Below are positions 1-11,084 of a stretch of 64,000 nucleotides of DNA, in pieces (within the stretch, counting starts at the first letter, position 1; each line of letters starts with the position of its first letter). Source of the stretch: Pyrenophora tritici-repentis (lineage: Eukaryota > Ascomycota > Dothideomycetes > Pleosporales > Pleosporaceae); the NCBI RefSeq assembly GCF_003171515.1, contig NC_089396.1:1-64000 (forward strand), in the 5' to 3' direction. The notes under the pieces are model-generated. The model worked only from the letters and a program-made list of their open reading frames with translations. It was not told the origin of the DNA and searched no databases. A program made the translations under genes and the position numbers.

Positions 1-189
1 AATGTATTCCTAATAACTTGCTCTGTCTTCTACTACAATCCTAATCCTTAAATCCTACTTAATTCTATGCTTGATTTCTTTCTTAAACACTATCTAATAT
101 ATACTACAAACTATACCTGTTTTACCTACCTCATCTATCGATTATGAATCTCACCAACTTTATACTCTCTCTTTTCGAATCTTTTTTCT
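1..189. other. unassigned AT-rich leader
   Basis: No gene, terminal repeat or telomere-type repeat is visible here. The composition changes to C/T-rich repeats just after it. Confidence 0.4.
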
Positions 190-3090
190 TTGCTTTATAC
201 CTGCATACTTATTTTTAACATAAATAACTCTTCTTTAAACTTTTGCTCTTACTATACCCTTACTGTGCTTATTACTCTTACTACTGTTACTATCTTTGCC
301 TCTATTATAATTACTCTTGCTTCTACCACGGCTACGGCTGCTATTCTTGTAACTTTTCCTTCTATCGCGACTATCACTCTTACTGTCTATTCAATTACGG
401 TTACGGGTTCTACTATTGCAACTCCCGCTGTTCCTGCCGTCCTTGCTGCTTTTAACATGCTCGTTATTACTCCTACGGCTACTACTACACCTGTGTTTAC
501 TGCCGCTTCTACAAATATCGCCACTGCGGCCCCTACGCTTCCTATTCTTGCTATCCACTCCGTCCTTGCTGCTCTCGCCATTCCAGCTGCTCCTGCTGTC
601 CTCGCTGCTCCTGCTCTCGCTAATTACGCTCCTACTATTTCCGCCCTTACTGCTCTTACTCCTGCAGCTTTTACTCTTAATGCGCCTACTCCTACGGTTA
701 CTGCTCTTATTGCTGCTACTCTTAATGCTCTAGCTCTCACTGCTATTGCTCTCGCTACTCTCGCTATTCTTGCTACTACTACTGTCCCTGCTGTCGCCAA
801 CCTCGCTTCTATCGCTATCCTTACTGCGACCACTCTCCCTGCTCCTATTATTTTCGCTGCTTGTAACACCCTCGTTGCTGCCGCCTTTAAAGCTCCTACC
901 CTTGCTACTCCTGCTATTCTTACTGCTCCTGCTCCTACGGCTCTTACTTCTACGTCCTGCTCTTGCTACTCTTACTCCTACCGCTCTTACTCCTCCGCAT
1001 TCCGCAATCCTCCCTATTACTGCTTCTGCTCTCGCCACTTCCTCTATCTCTACTATCCCCGTCCTTCTTGCTGCTCTCGCTTTCCCGCTGTTCCCGCTGT
1101 CTCTACTGCTCTCTTCTGCCCCTTACCTCCTACGCCTCCTCCACCTGCGGTAACTGCGGTTTCGGCGGCCGCTACCGCTCCTCTTGTCGCTGCTCTTACT
1201 ACCCTCGCTACTTTCGCTTTCCTTGCTGCTCTTAATATCTTCGCTATCAATCCTACGGCTTCTGTTCTCGCTGCTCCTGATACTCTTACTATCTCTACTG
1301 TCCTTACTTTGTCCCTTGTCCTTGTAACTTGCACTGCTCTTAATATTCTTATTACTACTCCTACTACCCCTGCACCTGTTGCCGCTTCTGCCCCTGCTAT
1401 CCTTGCTGCTTATAATATCCTTACTTCTACCTCTTACCTCTTACAGCTTATATACACCTCCGGCTACTGCTATTGCTACTGCTACTCTCCTACTTTCGCT
1501 ATCCTCGCTACTCTTACTGTCCTTACTATCCTCGCTGTTCTTACTATCCTCGCTGTCCTCATTATCCTCGCTGCTTCGCTGTCCTTACAATCCTCGCTGT
1601 CCTCGTTGTCCTCGCTGCTTCCGCTGTCCTTACAATCCTCGCTGTCCTCGTTGTCCTCGCTGCTTCCGCTGTCCTTTCTACCCTTACTGCCCTTACTATC
1701 CTCGCTGTTCCCGCTGTCCTTGCAATCGCTACAATTAACTTAATAGTTAATTCCCTTGCCGTTCGCCCCTTTCTTGCGCTGCCCTTGTTGCTCTTACTGT
1801 CCTCGCAATCATCGCAATCACCTTAATTACCTTAATTGCCTCTATCCTCGCGGCTACACATCCTGCTCTTACTGCTCTTGCTACTCTTACTTCTATCGCG
1901 CCTGCGGCTCCTGCTTTCCTACTCTCGCTATCCTCGCTTCTCTCACAGCTGATCCCGCTATCCCTACTATCCCCGCCGTCCTCGCTGCTCTCGCTGCTAT
2001 CGATATCCTCGCTTCTGCTCCTCACTCCCCACCGCTCCTACTACGCCTGCGGCCGCTATAACTACTTCTGCCCCTGCTCTTGCTTTCCCTACTGCTCTCG
2101 CTGTCCCTGCTGTCCCCCCACTGCTCGCGCTACTCTCGCTGCTTCTCACTTCCTACCGCTGCTACGGCTTTACAACTCCTTTCGCCGCTGCGGCTCCTGC
2201 TCTCGCTGTCCTTACCGTCGTCGCTGCTCTCGCTACTCGCTCTGTTCTCGTTACTCTCGCTATATGCGCGGCTCTCGATGCTCTCGCTGCCAACGGTACC
2301 TATCATGTCGCTGCTCTTATTTCTTCGCCTCTCTCGCTCCCTACGCTCTCGCTTTCTCCTCTCCCTCCCCTCTCTCTCTACTCGCTACTTGCCATCTCGT
2401 TGCTCTCGCCTGCCTCGCCTGCCTCGCTCTCGCTACTTGCCATCTCGTTGCTCTCGCCTGCCTCGCCTGCCTCGCTCTCGTTGCTCTTGCCGCTCTTGCT
2501 GCTCTCGCTCTTGCTGCTCTCGCTATCGGAGCTACTCTCGCCGTCGTCACGACCCTCGCTTTTCCTCCCTGCTCAAGCTGCTATTACTGCTTTCGCTACC
2601 TGCCATCAAGTTGCCCTCGCTGTCCTCGCCATCCTCGCCATCCTCGCCATCCTCGCCGTCGTCGCTGCCCTCGCTATCGCCACTATCGCCACTGTTGCAG
2701 CTATTGCTCTCGCTACCAACGCTGCCTGCGCTCTTACTGCTCTCGCCGCTCTCGTTACCTTCTCTGCCCTCGTCTTTGTCGTTGCTCTCATTGCTCTCGC
2801 TGTTGCCGCTGCTTTCGCTACCTCTAATATCTTTACTACCCTCGCCTTCGTCACTACTCTCGCTGCTCTCGCCTTGATCACTGCTCTCGCTGCCCTCGCC
2901 TTCGTCGCTACTCTTACTGCTGCTACTATCGTCACTGTTGCTGCTATCTCTCTTGCTGCTAACCCTGCCTACGCTCTCGCTGATCTTGCTGCTCTTGCCT
3001 TTATCGCTGCTTACACTATCCGACCTACTCGAGCTGTTGGAGCTACCCTCGTCAACGTTACAACTCTCTATATTTCCTCTACTCGCCTAT
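190..3090. repeat. 2.9-kb polypyrimidine (plus) / polypurine (minus) degenerate tandem-repeat tract
   Basis: The plus strand is almost entirely C and T, built from triplets such as GCT, CTC, TCG and ACT. Local tandem arrays are visible: a 45-bp unit doubled around 1579-1670, a 48-bp unit doubled around 2385-2485, and a 9-bp unit (CGCCATCCT type) repeated around 2618-2660. Long stop-free frames on both strands are a by-product of this composition and give only Leu/Ser or Ala/Arg runs, so I do not call them genes. The tract lies immediately 3' of the helicase gene, whose own acidic Glu/Met run comes from a similar CTC/CAT repeat at about 3715-3845. Such mirror-like purine tracts can form triplex DNA; that is inference. 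Confidence 0.8.
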
Positions 3091-3100
3091 TATCTTGTAA

Positions 3101-5705
3101 TCAACAAAACTCTCCTGCTAAGTTATTGCTCTCAACCGTCTCTAACAATCGCTTTTTTCCTAAAAACTCAAACAACGTCGGCCCTGCTCCTGAATTACTA
3201 ACCCCGAACTCCTCTAACCGCGCCGTCCATCGGTTTCCTACCTCGCTCCGCCCTAATGCTATACTTAATAACCCGCCTATTAATACCCCTCTATACTGGC
3301 AATCCCCGTCTTGGACTCTCTGATATCGCCCAAAACTATTCCTTTCCCACCGATTGCATATCTCCTGCGGCACTCCACACCAAAAACAGCCCGAATAACG
3401 CTCAAACTTAATTGTCTCTTCCATCCTCTTAATCGACTCCTTGATCCGCTGGCTCTCCTGTCGCCAACATTGCCGTACGTCGTGTGCGCTCGATCCTTGC
3501 CCTACCGCCTCGCATAACCCACACCGGTTTATCCATTGCGCCAGCTGCCTACGCAGCCACTCGACGTCGGCGAACTCCTGCTGCCGCTGCTGTATCAATC
3601 TCTGTCGCGGGCCGCCTTGCTCTCGTTGCTGCTGATTAAACGCCTGCCGCGCCTCTTCTTGCTCCCTCTCCAATGTCTCCGCCTCTTCTTCGTTGCTGCT
3701 GCCGCCCTCGGCCACCTCCACCACCTCCATCTCCTCCACCTCCTCCACCTCCTCCACCTCCTCCATCTCTTCCATCTCCTCCTCCATCTCCTCCTCCATC
3801 TCCTCCTCCATCTCCTCCTCCTCCATCTCCTCCTCCTCCATCTCCTCCCCGTCGGCTCTCATGCATACGTCACACCTCTCCTCTCCCTCCTCGCACCGAG
3901 CTCGCTCGGCCTCGCGCCTGTCTAAATACCCGTCCAACATTACCCGTCTACATGTCGCCGCCTCGTCTATGCCTTCGACGTATGCTCGCACCAACCGCTG
4001 CTCCGCCTCCCCCTGCTTGTCATCCGCCGCTCGCTGCTCGCCGTCCTGCACCATCATGATGGCCTCGCTCCGCTCCCCGTCTCGCCCGGCTCGCCCGCTC
4101 TCCTGCGCGTAATCCAACACGCTAAACGGCCAATCCATGTGGACAATGCACCGGATATCGGGCACGTCCACTCCCATGCCCAACGCGCTGGTTGCCACAA
4201 TCACCCGCTGCTTGCCGCCCATGAACTCCTCCAACATGCTTGCCTTGCCAACCGCGTGGTGATGATACGCATGGCACTTGAGCTTCTCGGCTAACCCCTT
4301 GACCTTTGGCACTGAGTTGCCGTACACTACAATCTTGCCGCTCTTATACTTTCGGACCTTCTGCTGTACCATCGCCAACACCGTTGCCTCTACCTCCTGT
4401 CTCTTCCTCTCCTTCTCTACCCTTACCACCCGGTACGCTATGTTGCTCCGTGCTGTTGGTGCCCTAAACATTCTTACCTGCCCACGCTCAAAATGCATTC
4501 GCCGGAATAACTCGTCCTCCTCGCTGGGTGGCAACGTTGCTGTTAACATGACCATCTGCGTCTCTACAGCCACTAGCTTACCTAGCTGCTGCATCTGCTT
4601 GCGGAACGTGTACTGCCGGTTTAACACGATATGGCACTCGTCGATAATAATCCGATCTAGCTGCCGCGTCGCTCGTAGCCGGTTTAAAAACGTTGCAAAT
4701 TCCTCTCCAACTGCCGACTCGGGCGTCACTAACACCACCGCTGCTGCGTCTGGCGGACGCCGACTCTGCCACTCTACGCACGATATCCCTAGCTTCTTGC
4801 ACCGCTGTGCCATGTCGCCACGCAACGCGATCAACGGCACTACCACCACCGTCGTGCCGCCCTGCTCTGCCCACGCCGGCAACATGAACAACAAGCTCTT
4901 GCCTGCCCCCGTCGGCATCACCGCTACTACGGGACTCTCGCCTGCTGTGATGGCTTTGATCGCTGCCTCCTGCACCCCCCGGAACTTGGCCTCCTCGCCC
5001 ATCATGCGCTTCAGCTGCGCTCTCGCGTCCATCTTCCTCAGCCGCTGCCACCGATCCACCCTTGCCTCGTCTGCCTCGCTCTCAAACGGCGCTCTCTTCC
5101 GCTTGCTGCTTCTTCTCTGGTCGTCCAAGCCTGCCTGGAAGCCCAAAAATCTATGCCAATCCGTGCTCGATGCCCGGAACTGCTGCCGCCTATCCGCCAC
5201 GGCCCCTGACTGCTCCATGATCCCTCGCGCGTATACCAGTCCCGCCACGTGCGACGTATGGCCCGCCTGCTCGTCGGCAATCGAATCTCCTGCCTGCTCC
5301 TCAGCCCACTCCTTATTCTCCTCGCCCTCATCTGCCTGGAACGCTGTCGATCCACGCAAAAACCGCCGGCTGATGCCAATCGCCATCTCCCGGTACCCGG
5401 CAAACGTCCACTCCTGGCCCATCGCGATCCGGCTCTCGCGCTTCAACGCCTCCCGCAGCCGATCGGTCGTCCACTTGCGGCCGCTGGGGTCTGCTGGCCA
5501 CATATGCGACGAAACTGCCTCCTTCTCCCACACCAACGCCTCGAGCCGCTGCTGGAACGGCAACACCAGCCACATATACCACACTACCAGCTCGCCCACC
5601 TCGCGCGGCAAATATCGATGGATAATCTTGACGTCGCCGCTGACTTTGTATCCCTTGTGGTACCGTGTCACAAACACCACCATGCCGTCCTCGATGAATA
5701 TATTG
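3101..5705 (-). pseudogene. DUF3505-RecQ helicase, C-terminal helicase segment
   Basis: This is the 3' part of a very large helicase gene running from 13394 to 3101. Counting from the Met at 5683, motif I (MPTGAGKS) is at residues 256-263, motif II is DECH at 348-351, motif III (TATLP) near 381-385, and motifs IV-VI with the RecQ-like signature S-A-L-G-M-G-V-D and Q-E-S-G-R-A-G-R-D near 490-535. After the core come a Cys pair (CDVC), a run of about 45 Glu/Met residues, and further Cys pairs (CGLC, CFWC) that may bind zinc. This arrangement matches the RecQ-like helicases found next to fungal telomeres. The frame is open and in phase with the upstream segments once the Copia element and one copy of its TSD (tattg, 5701-5705) are removed. 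No nonsense change is seen inside the helicase core, so inactivation, if real, is due to the insertions. Confidence 0.85.
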
Positions 5706-5872
5706 TGTCAGCCCTCAGGGGGTGTGTCAACTAGAATGTTCTACTATCGTCACAGCTACGTAACACACTGCTGATCTGGAATGCTCCAGATACTCTACTT
5801 CATGTATATAGTCGCTCTCTGCAACTCTCTCAATAGAACAACCTTCTCTCTCATCTCTCCTCTGATCCAACA
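5706..5872 (+). repeat. 5' LTR of Copia copy 1
   Basis: 167 bp, TG...CA ends, same sequence as 10918-11084. It contains a TATA-like stretch (catgtatatag) around 5800-5812 that could drive transcription. Confidence 0.93.
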
Positions 5873-5883
5873 GTTATGAGCCC
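5873..5883 (+). other. primer-binding site, half-tRNA type (initiator Met tRNA anticodon arm)
   Basis: The 11 bases gttatgagccc directly after the 5' LTR are the reverse complement of gggctcataac. That is the anticodon arm, with anticodon CAT, of eukaryotic initiator tRNA-Met. Priming from an internally cut initiator tRNA is established for Drosophila copia; applying it here is inference from the match. Confidence 0.65.
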
Positions 5884-6032
5884 GGTATCCCCGCAATAAG
5901 CTGCGATATTCAAACGAGATTGTTCACTCCATTCACACAGTTCACGCTGTTGTATACGCTGTTCTTGTGTCTTGTTGTAGCGTTGAAACAAGGTGTCTCA
6001 CGCTCTCTTTTTGAGATCTATTCTCACGTCCT

Positions 6033-8264
6033 TTGAGATCACTTCTCGAAGCTTCTCTGCCGCTTAGCAAGGCAGCTCTTTTGGCCATCATGGCATCCTC
6101 GAGCGCTCGGGACGATCAAGTTGTCAGTCGCGCATCAGTTATCCTCGAGAACCAGAGCGATTGGAAGCTCTGGTACTCCTTGAAGAAGGAGTTCGCCACC
6201 GTCAAAGGTGTGTGGGAATACTGCGATCCTTCCACAAACAAGCTACCTCCAACTGTCGATGACGAGCCATCAGACACTGCTTCAGACAGTGCGTGGAGGA
6301 GGTGGGAGATCAAGACGAATGCTCAGAAGGCTACCCTCAAGGCTATAGGAGAGGTTAACCTTGAAATCACACGGACGGTAGCTCGATCAAAGCTGCATCT
6401 TATTACCAACCTAGATCTGGACGTACGATTACGTCTTAGAACACTTCAGGATCACTTTCGGATCACTAATCAACAGCAAATTCTAGAGCTTTCTTCGCAA
6501 TATGCTGCTATTCAGCAGAAGCGGAGGAACCAGAACGTTGATACGTGGCTAAACGAATATTCTCGAATTGCGTCTCTCTGCCAATCAGAAGATATGGCTG
6601 AGATGAAAGGGACACGTCCACAGTGGGCCTTCATACAGGCTGTTGAAGCCCAAGGAGATGCTGACTGGTCTAACCAGCATTTCACTCTAATGATTGGCTG
6701 TGAGGAGGACAAAAAGGACCCTCCAACACTTGAAGCTTTGATTAACCGATACCGACGATGGATCGCGACGAAGCGTACCCACACGAAGACTCTTGGCAGC
6801 TTTGCAGCCAAGGACAGCACCCAGGCCACCCAGGCTACTCTAGCTATCACCGACACAAGGCCAAACAACCGTCCGCAATGCGTCTGTGGCCTCTATCACA
6901 ATATCTTAGAGTGCTACACTCTAAACGAAACGGCAGAAGGCCGTCCAGAAGGTTTTAGACCAAATCGAACAAGACTCAGCACAGTTCGTACTGCTTTTAA
7001 GGATCGCGAGCTCTTGAAGAAGATCAAGAAGCTCTACAAGGATAACAACGTCCGATGGACGTTCGATACAGCACAAAACTCCGATCGATCTGAGAAGAAG
7101 ACCGAGAATAAGACCGAGAATAAGACCGATAGACCCACTTCAGCATCCAGAGGCCGACGACCTTACGCTGATCGAATCGACGACAATGACTCGAACGGAG
7201 ACTATTACGCAAACAATGCGTTTCACTTGGCTCAGATTACAACACCAAAAGGTGATACTCTGCTCGACAGATGGATCGTTGATCCTGGTTCCAACGTCCA
7301 TATCTGCAACTCGACCTATTTCAACTGGCGTACGACGTCAAATGCCAAATCAACCGACGTTATCTTCGCAGGCGCAACTAGCTATCAGGTTGCTGCCTGG
7401 GGGGAGGTGATCATCAATGTTAATCGAGGCAATCAGAAGAAGGATATACTCCTGACGCATGTCGCGTACGTACCAGGTTTTCTCACGAACCTCTTCGCCC
7501 TTGGACGCTGCCGACGCTCAGGCATCCACTTCGATTCAGGGCGCAACATCCTCTACAAAGAGAGGATCTCCAATGTTGTAGCCAACCTTGAATACAGTCA
7601 TGGCCACTGGCTGCTCGATGCGAAGGAGGCTGATCGCCCTCCTCGCCATGAGCTTCTCAGCATGGCTGCAAGATCGAGCCAGGAGAAGGCTCCTCAAACT
7701 GTCACTGCGATGCGAGCGCATCAACTGCTCGGACACCCAAGCTATCAGGCACTTGAACACCTTCAAGATGCAACTACTGGCCTCAAGATAGGCACAAACG
7801 GAAAAGGAGATCCATGGACAGACGATTGTGTATCGTGTATTCAAGGCAAGATGAAGGAAGACATCAGTCGCCGTCCTCGCGCTGATAAAGCCTGTCGACC
7901 TTTCTATCGCATTTCAATCGACATTATCCAACTTCAGGAACATGGCGCAGTATGTTACAACGGTGACGTATGGGCATTGCATGCAGTGTGTGAGTACACG
8001 AAATTTCATGAGATCTGTACTCTCAGGAGTCGACACAAAGCTACTGTTGTTCCTGCTATTATTCGACTCATCAACAAGATTGAAAGAGTATACGGCTACC
8101 AGGTAGCTATAGTCTTCATGGATGGAGACGTTGGGTATGGCAGAGCTGAGGCACACCTCGGTTCCTCTGCTCAAGAAGAGCTATCATCAGCAGGTATTAA
8201 GGTAGAAATGAGATCACCTGATACTCCAGCACAGCTGGGGGTGCGGAGAGAGCTGGAGCCGTGA
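6033..8264 (+). CDS. Copia copy 1 gag-protease-integrase (5' part of the polyprotein)
   Basis: 743 codons. The Met at 6090 aligns with the start of gag in the second Copia element and may be the true start. A zinc knuckle of form C-x-C-x3-H-x4-C lies near residue 288 and is followed by an Asp-rich linker. The protease site reads W-I-V-D-P-G-S, with Pro where D-[ST]-G is usual. The integrase HHCC zinc site is present (H-x3-H ... C-x2-C near residues 563-605), followed by the first catalytic Asp (S-I-D-I-I) and the second (F-M-D-G-D). The frame ends at 8264 just before the expected catalytic Glu, because one G appears to be missing from a run of Gs near 8236-8240. Confidence 0.88.
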   Translation: MRSLLEASLPLSKAALLAIMASSSARDDQVVSRASVILENQSDWKLWYSLKKEFATVKGVWEYCDPSTNKLPPTVDDEPSDTASDSAWRRWEIKTNAQKATLKAIGEVNLEITRTVARSKLHLITNLDLDVRLRLRTLQDHFRITNQQQILELSSQYAAIQQKRRNQNVDTWLNEYSRIASLCQSEDMAEMKGTRPQWAFIQAVEAQGDADWSNQHFTLMIGCEEDKKDPPTLEALINRYRRWIATKRTHTKTLGSFAAKDSTQATQATLAITDTRPNNRPQCVCGLYHNILECYTLNETAEGRPEGFRPNRTRLSTVRTAFKDRELLKKIKKLYKDNNVRWTFDTAQNSDRSEKKTENKTENKTDRPTSASRGRRPYADRIDDNDSNGDYYANNAFHLAQITTPKGDTLLDRWIVDPGSNVHICNSTYFNWRTTSNAKSTDVIFAGATSYQVAAWGEVIINVNRGNQKKDILLTHVAYVPGFLTNLFALGRCRRSGIHFDSGRNILYKERISNVVANLEYSHGHWLLDAKEADRPPRHELLSMAARSSQEKAPQTVTAMRAHQLLGHPSYQALEHLQDATTGLKIGTNGKGDPWTDDCVSCIQGKMKEDISRRPRADKACRPFYRISIDIIQLQEHGAVCYNGDVWALHAVCEYTKFHEICTLRSRHKATVVPAIIRLINKIERVYGYQVAIVFMDGDVGYGRAEAHLGSSAQEELSSAGIKVEMRSPDTPAQLGVRRELEP

Positions 8265-10852
8265 TTGTTACAGTCGCCAGAGTCATCCGTATCCATGCTG
8301 GTCTACCTAAGGCACTAGCTAATGAGCTAGTCTGTACTGCGGTAAGACTCCTCAACGTCACTCCGACAAAGGCTCTTGAATGGCGTACGCCACAAGAGAT
8401 GGTCACTGGCATTCGACCAGATCTATCACGACTCCATATCATTGGAAGCCGTGGATTCATACTTGACAAGCATCTCCTAAGAGGGGATAAACTGGAGAAG
8501 CGCACCTTTGAAGGATTCCTTATTGGATACGACGCTTCGAACATCTATCGAGTCTGGATACCTACCACGAATCGAGTTATCCGTGTACGAGATGTACGCT
8601 TCATTGATGAGCTTTACAAGGAGAAGCCATCAACAACACCCGTGGAGCCTCGCATTATCGAGACGGTCCACATTCCTGAGGAGGAATACGATGGAGATAC
8701 CATTGTCGTGGCGCAGCCTGTACGACAACGACAGGAAGCAATCACTACGCCTGTCCTACCACTAGATCATGTATCTGAAAAGGAGTATGATAGTGACACT
8801 ATTGCAGTGTATCAGAAGCCTGTTCGCCAACTCCTCTCTCCATCTCCTACACCCGCTTTCGAAGGACAAGATCGAAGTCCTTCTCCTGATCCAGTTGAAC
8901 AACAACTACTGCAGGAGTCCTCTGCTTTGATGGACTCATCTCCACACAGGACACCTGGGGGGTGGAACAACTACGACGACGACGCTGAGATCTACATACC
9001 AGATCGACATCAGAACAATGCTCCGCAACGACGAGACCCGAATCTCTCACAGGACAACATCATCACTGGCAGACGACGTCGCCAAGCGCACTACATCGAG
9101 GCAGCCCCTGACCTTTCTAAGTACTTTGCTTTTTCTGCTACGATTGCGCAAGCAAATGATGCTATCTCAGCTGCATCACAACCAACGCGATCTGATCCTA
9201 CTCGCATTCATCGCGATGATCTTCCGCCTCCACCACGTCACTGGAAAGAACTGAAACGTCACGCTCATGGAAAGCAATTTGAAGCTGCTGCTTACGCAGA
9301 ATTCAACAGCTGCTGGAAGAAAGGCACCTTTGCCAAACCAGACATCACAGCAGACACAACAGATGCTGTACCCTTGATGTGGGTATTCACCTACAAATTT
9401 GATGAAGATGGATATCTTCTCAAATACAAGGCTCGAATTGTCGTCCGAGGAGATCTGCAGGATCAGTACGGCGATACGTACGCAGCTACTCTTGCTGCTC
9501 GCCTCTTCCGAGCTCTTATGGCTCTTGCATGTGCTTTCAACCTTAACGCAATGCAATACGATGTGCCAAACGCGTTCCTTAACGCTACACTTAATCGTCC
9601 TCTACATGTACGAACTCCGGATGGATTCCAGGATAGATACGGCCAGATTCTTCGACTTCTGCGCGCCCTGTATGGCCTGAAGGAAGCTCCACGCTTGTGG
9701 GCTATACACCTCCAAGCTTCACTGCGAAAGCTTGGGCTACACCCTGTTCAAGGGTTCCCATGCCTTTGGATGAACGATCGGATAATCCTGTTCTTCTACG
9801 TGGACGATATCATCATCCTCTATCACCCCGACTACCAAGAAGATTTCGAGAAGCTCGAACGACAGCTTATTAAGCTATATAGCCTGCGCCAAATGGGCAA
9901 CGTTAAATGGTTCCTCGGTATTCGAGTTGAGCGAGTTCTTGCTAGCCGCCAGCTCTACCTAGTCCAGGATGCGTTCATCAACAAGGTCTGCACTGAGTTT
10001 GACCTTATCCGCTCTGATGGAAGATACCCTTCCACGCCTCTCTCCTCTACGTCGAGGCTATTACCCTACGATGGAGTGTCTGATCCTTTGCTTACGAAAA
10101 CCTATCAACGCCTTGTTGGCAACCTAGCGTACATTGAGATCATGACGCGTCCTGACGTCGCTCACGCTCACTCAATCCTTTCACGGTTCCTGATCAATCC
10201 AGGACCAGTTCACCTCTCGGAGATCAAGCACGTGTGGCAATACCTGTACGGTACTAGGTATCTGGCCATCAGTGCTCGAGGGGGTGAGCCTACCCAGACG
10301 TTTGCAACAAAGATCAACTCAACACTGCCTACGTTCTTCGGTGCTGCTGATGCCTCATTCGGAGACGATGTAGAGACTCGTCGATCATCTGCTGGATACG
10401 TTTTTATGCTGTACGGCATGCCTGTTGACTGGAAGGCTACCGTACTTCGATCAGTAACCCGCTCTACTACTGAAGCAGAGCTCTACGCTCTCTCTGCTGC
10501 TGGCGTTGAATCGCAATACTGGGATCGCTTCTGCCGCAACATTGGCTTCACGCTTCACACCAAGAAGGCTCTCTGGTGTGACAACGCTCAGACTGTACGC
10601 CTCGTACAAGGCGATTCTGATCGAATTCAAACCAAGCTTCGTCACGTCGACATTCATCAAATGTGGCTCCGCCAAGAGGTGGAAGCTGAAAGGATCACTG
10701 TTGAGTGGAAGCCTACTGCTGAGATGCCTGCTGACGGCTTCACTAAGCTACTTCCTCGTCAGAAACACGAGAACTTTGTCAGACAGCTGGGCATGAAGGA
10801 CATCCGTCATCTCATCGTCAAGGACGTGCCATGTCCTGTGCCTCATCCATAG
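8261..10852 (+). CDS. Copia copy 1 integrase C-terminus, reverse transcriptase and RNase H
   Basis: 863 codons, in the +1 frame relative to the preceding ORF. The integrase Glu motif (G-A-E-R) is encoded just upstream of the nominal start, so this Met is not a natural start and both ORFs were once a single polyprotein. The reverse transcriptase shows the F-Y-V-D-D-I catalytic motif and the L-Y-G-L-K-E-A motif typical of Copia. RNase H follows with A-D-A-S-F, the S-T-T-E-A-E-L-Y-A-L block and the H-V-D-I-H block. The stop lies 65 bases before the 3' LTR. The 4-base overlap with the upstream ORF is an accident of the frameshift. Confidence 0.9.
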   Translation: MIVTVARVIRIHAGLPKALANELVCTAVRLLNVTPTKALEWRTPQEMVTGIRPDLSRLHIIGSRGFILDKHLLRGDKLEKRTFEGFLIGYDASNIYRVWIPTTNRVIRVRDVRFIDELYKEKPSTTPVEPRIIETVHIPEEEYDGDTIVVAQPVRQRQEAITTPVLPLDHVSEKEYDSDTIAVYQKPVRQLLSPSPTPAFEGQDRSPSPDPVEQQLLQESSALMDSSPHRTPGGWNNYDDDAEIYIPDRHQNNAPQRRDPNLSQDNIITGRRRRQAHYIEAAPDLSKYFAFSATIAQANDAISAASQPTRSDPTRIHRDDLPPPPRHWKELKRHAHGKQFEAAAYAEFNSCWKKGTFAKPDITADTTDAVPLMWVFTYKFDEDGYLLKYKARIVVRGDLQDQYGDTYAATLAARLFRALMALACAFNLNAMQYDVPNAFLNATLNRPLHVRTPDGFQDRYGQILRLLRALYGLKEAPRLWAIHLQASLRKLGLHPVQGFPCLWMNDRIILFFYVDDIIILYHPDYQEDFEKLERQLIKLYSLRQMGNVKWFLGIRVERVLASRQLYLVQDAFINKVCTEFDLIRSDGRYPSTPLSSTSRLLPYDGVSDPLLTKTYQRLVGNLAYIEIMTRPDVAHAHSILSRFLINPGPVHLSEIKHVWQYLYGTRYLAISARGGEPTQTFATKINSTLPTFFGAADASFGDDVETRRSSAGYVFMLYGMPVDWKATVLRSVTRSTTEAELYALSAAGVESQYWDRFCRNIGFTLHTKKALWCDNAQTVRLVQGDSDRIQTKLRHVDIHQMWLRQEVEAERITVEWKPTAEMPADGFTKLLPRQKHENFVRQLGMKDIRHLIVKDVPCPVPHP

Positions 10853-10917
10853 TTTAGTCTGCATCTCTTTCAATTTGTTTTTGAGGTATCCATCTAATAT
10901 GGAAACCTCAGGGGGTG

Positions 10918-11084
10918 TGTCAGCCCTCAGGGGGTGTGTCAACTAGAATGTTCTACTATCGTCACAGCTACGTAACACACTGCTGATCTGGAATGCTCCA
11001 GATACTCTACTTCATGTATATAGTCGCTCTCTGCAACTCTCTCAATAGAACAACCTTCTCTCTCATCTCTCCTCTGATCCAACA
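10918..11084 (+). repeat. 3' LTR of Copia copy 1
   Basis: 167 bp, reads as identical to the 5' LTR and is followed by the target duplication tattg at 11085-11089. Confidence 0.93.

Larger units (their letters stand above)
5706..11084 (+). mobile_element. Ty1/Copia LTR retrotransposon, copy 1 (inserted in the helicase gene)
   Basis: Element of 5379 bp bounded by two 167-bp LTRs that begin TGTCA and end AACA and read as identical. The 5-bp target duplication tattg lies at 5701-5705 and 11085-11089. A primer-binding site follows the 5' LTR and a purine-rich stretch (agggggtg) precedes the 3' LTR. Domain order is gag, protease, integrase, reverse transcriptase, RNase H, which defines Copia. The element sits on the strand opposite to the host gene. 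Identical LTRs imply a recent insertion, yet the coding region has one frame break near 8236. Confidence 0.95.

Noticed and set aside
190..1743. 517-codon open frame of Ala/Leu/Thr/Ile
   Set aside because: It arises from the pyrimidine-rich repeat composition; all frames there are open and give only low-complexity residues.
4278..5774. 498-codon plus-strand frame antisense to the helicase
   Set aside because: It mirrors the RecQ coding strand, has no motif, and the minus strand carries all helicase motifs.
8261..8264. ATGA overlap of the two Copia copy 1 ORFs as a stop-restart signal
   Set aside because: The break falls inside the integrase catalytic core, where separate translation makes no sense; a single-base loss explains it.
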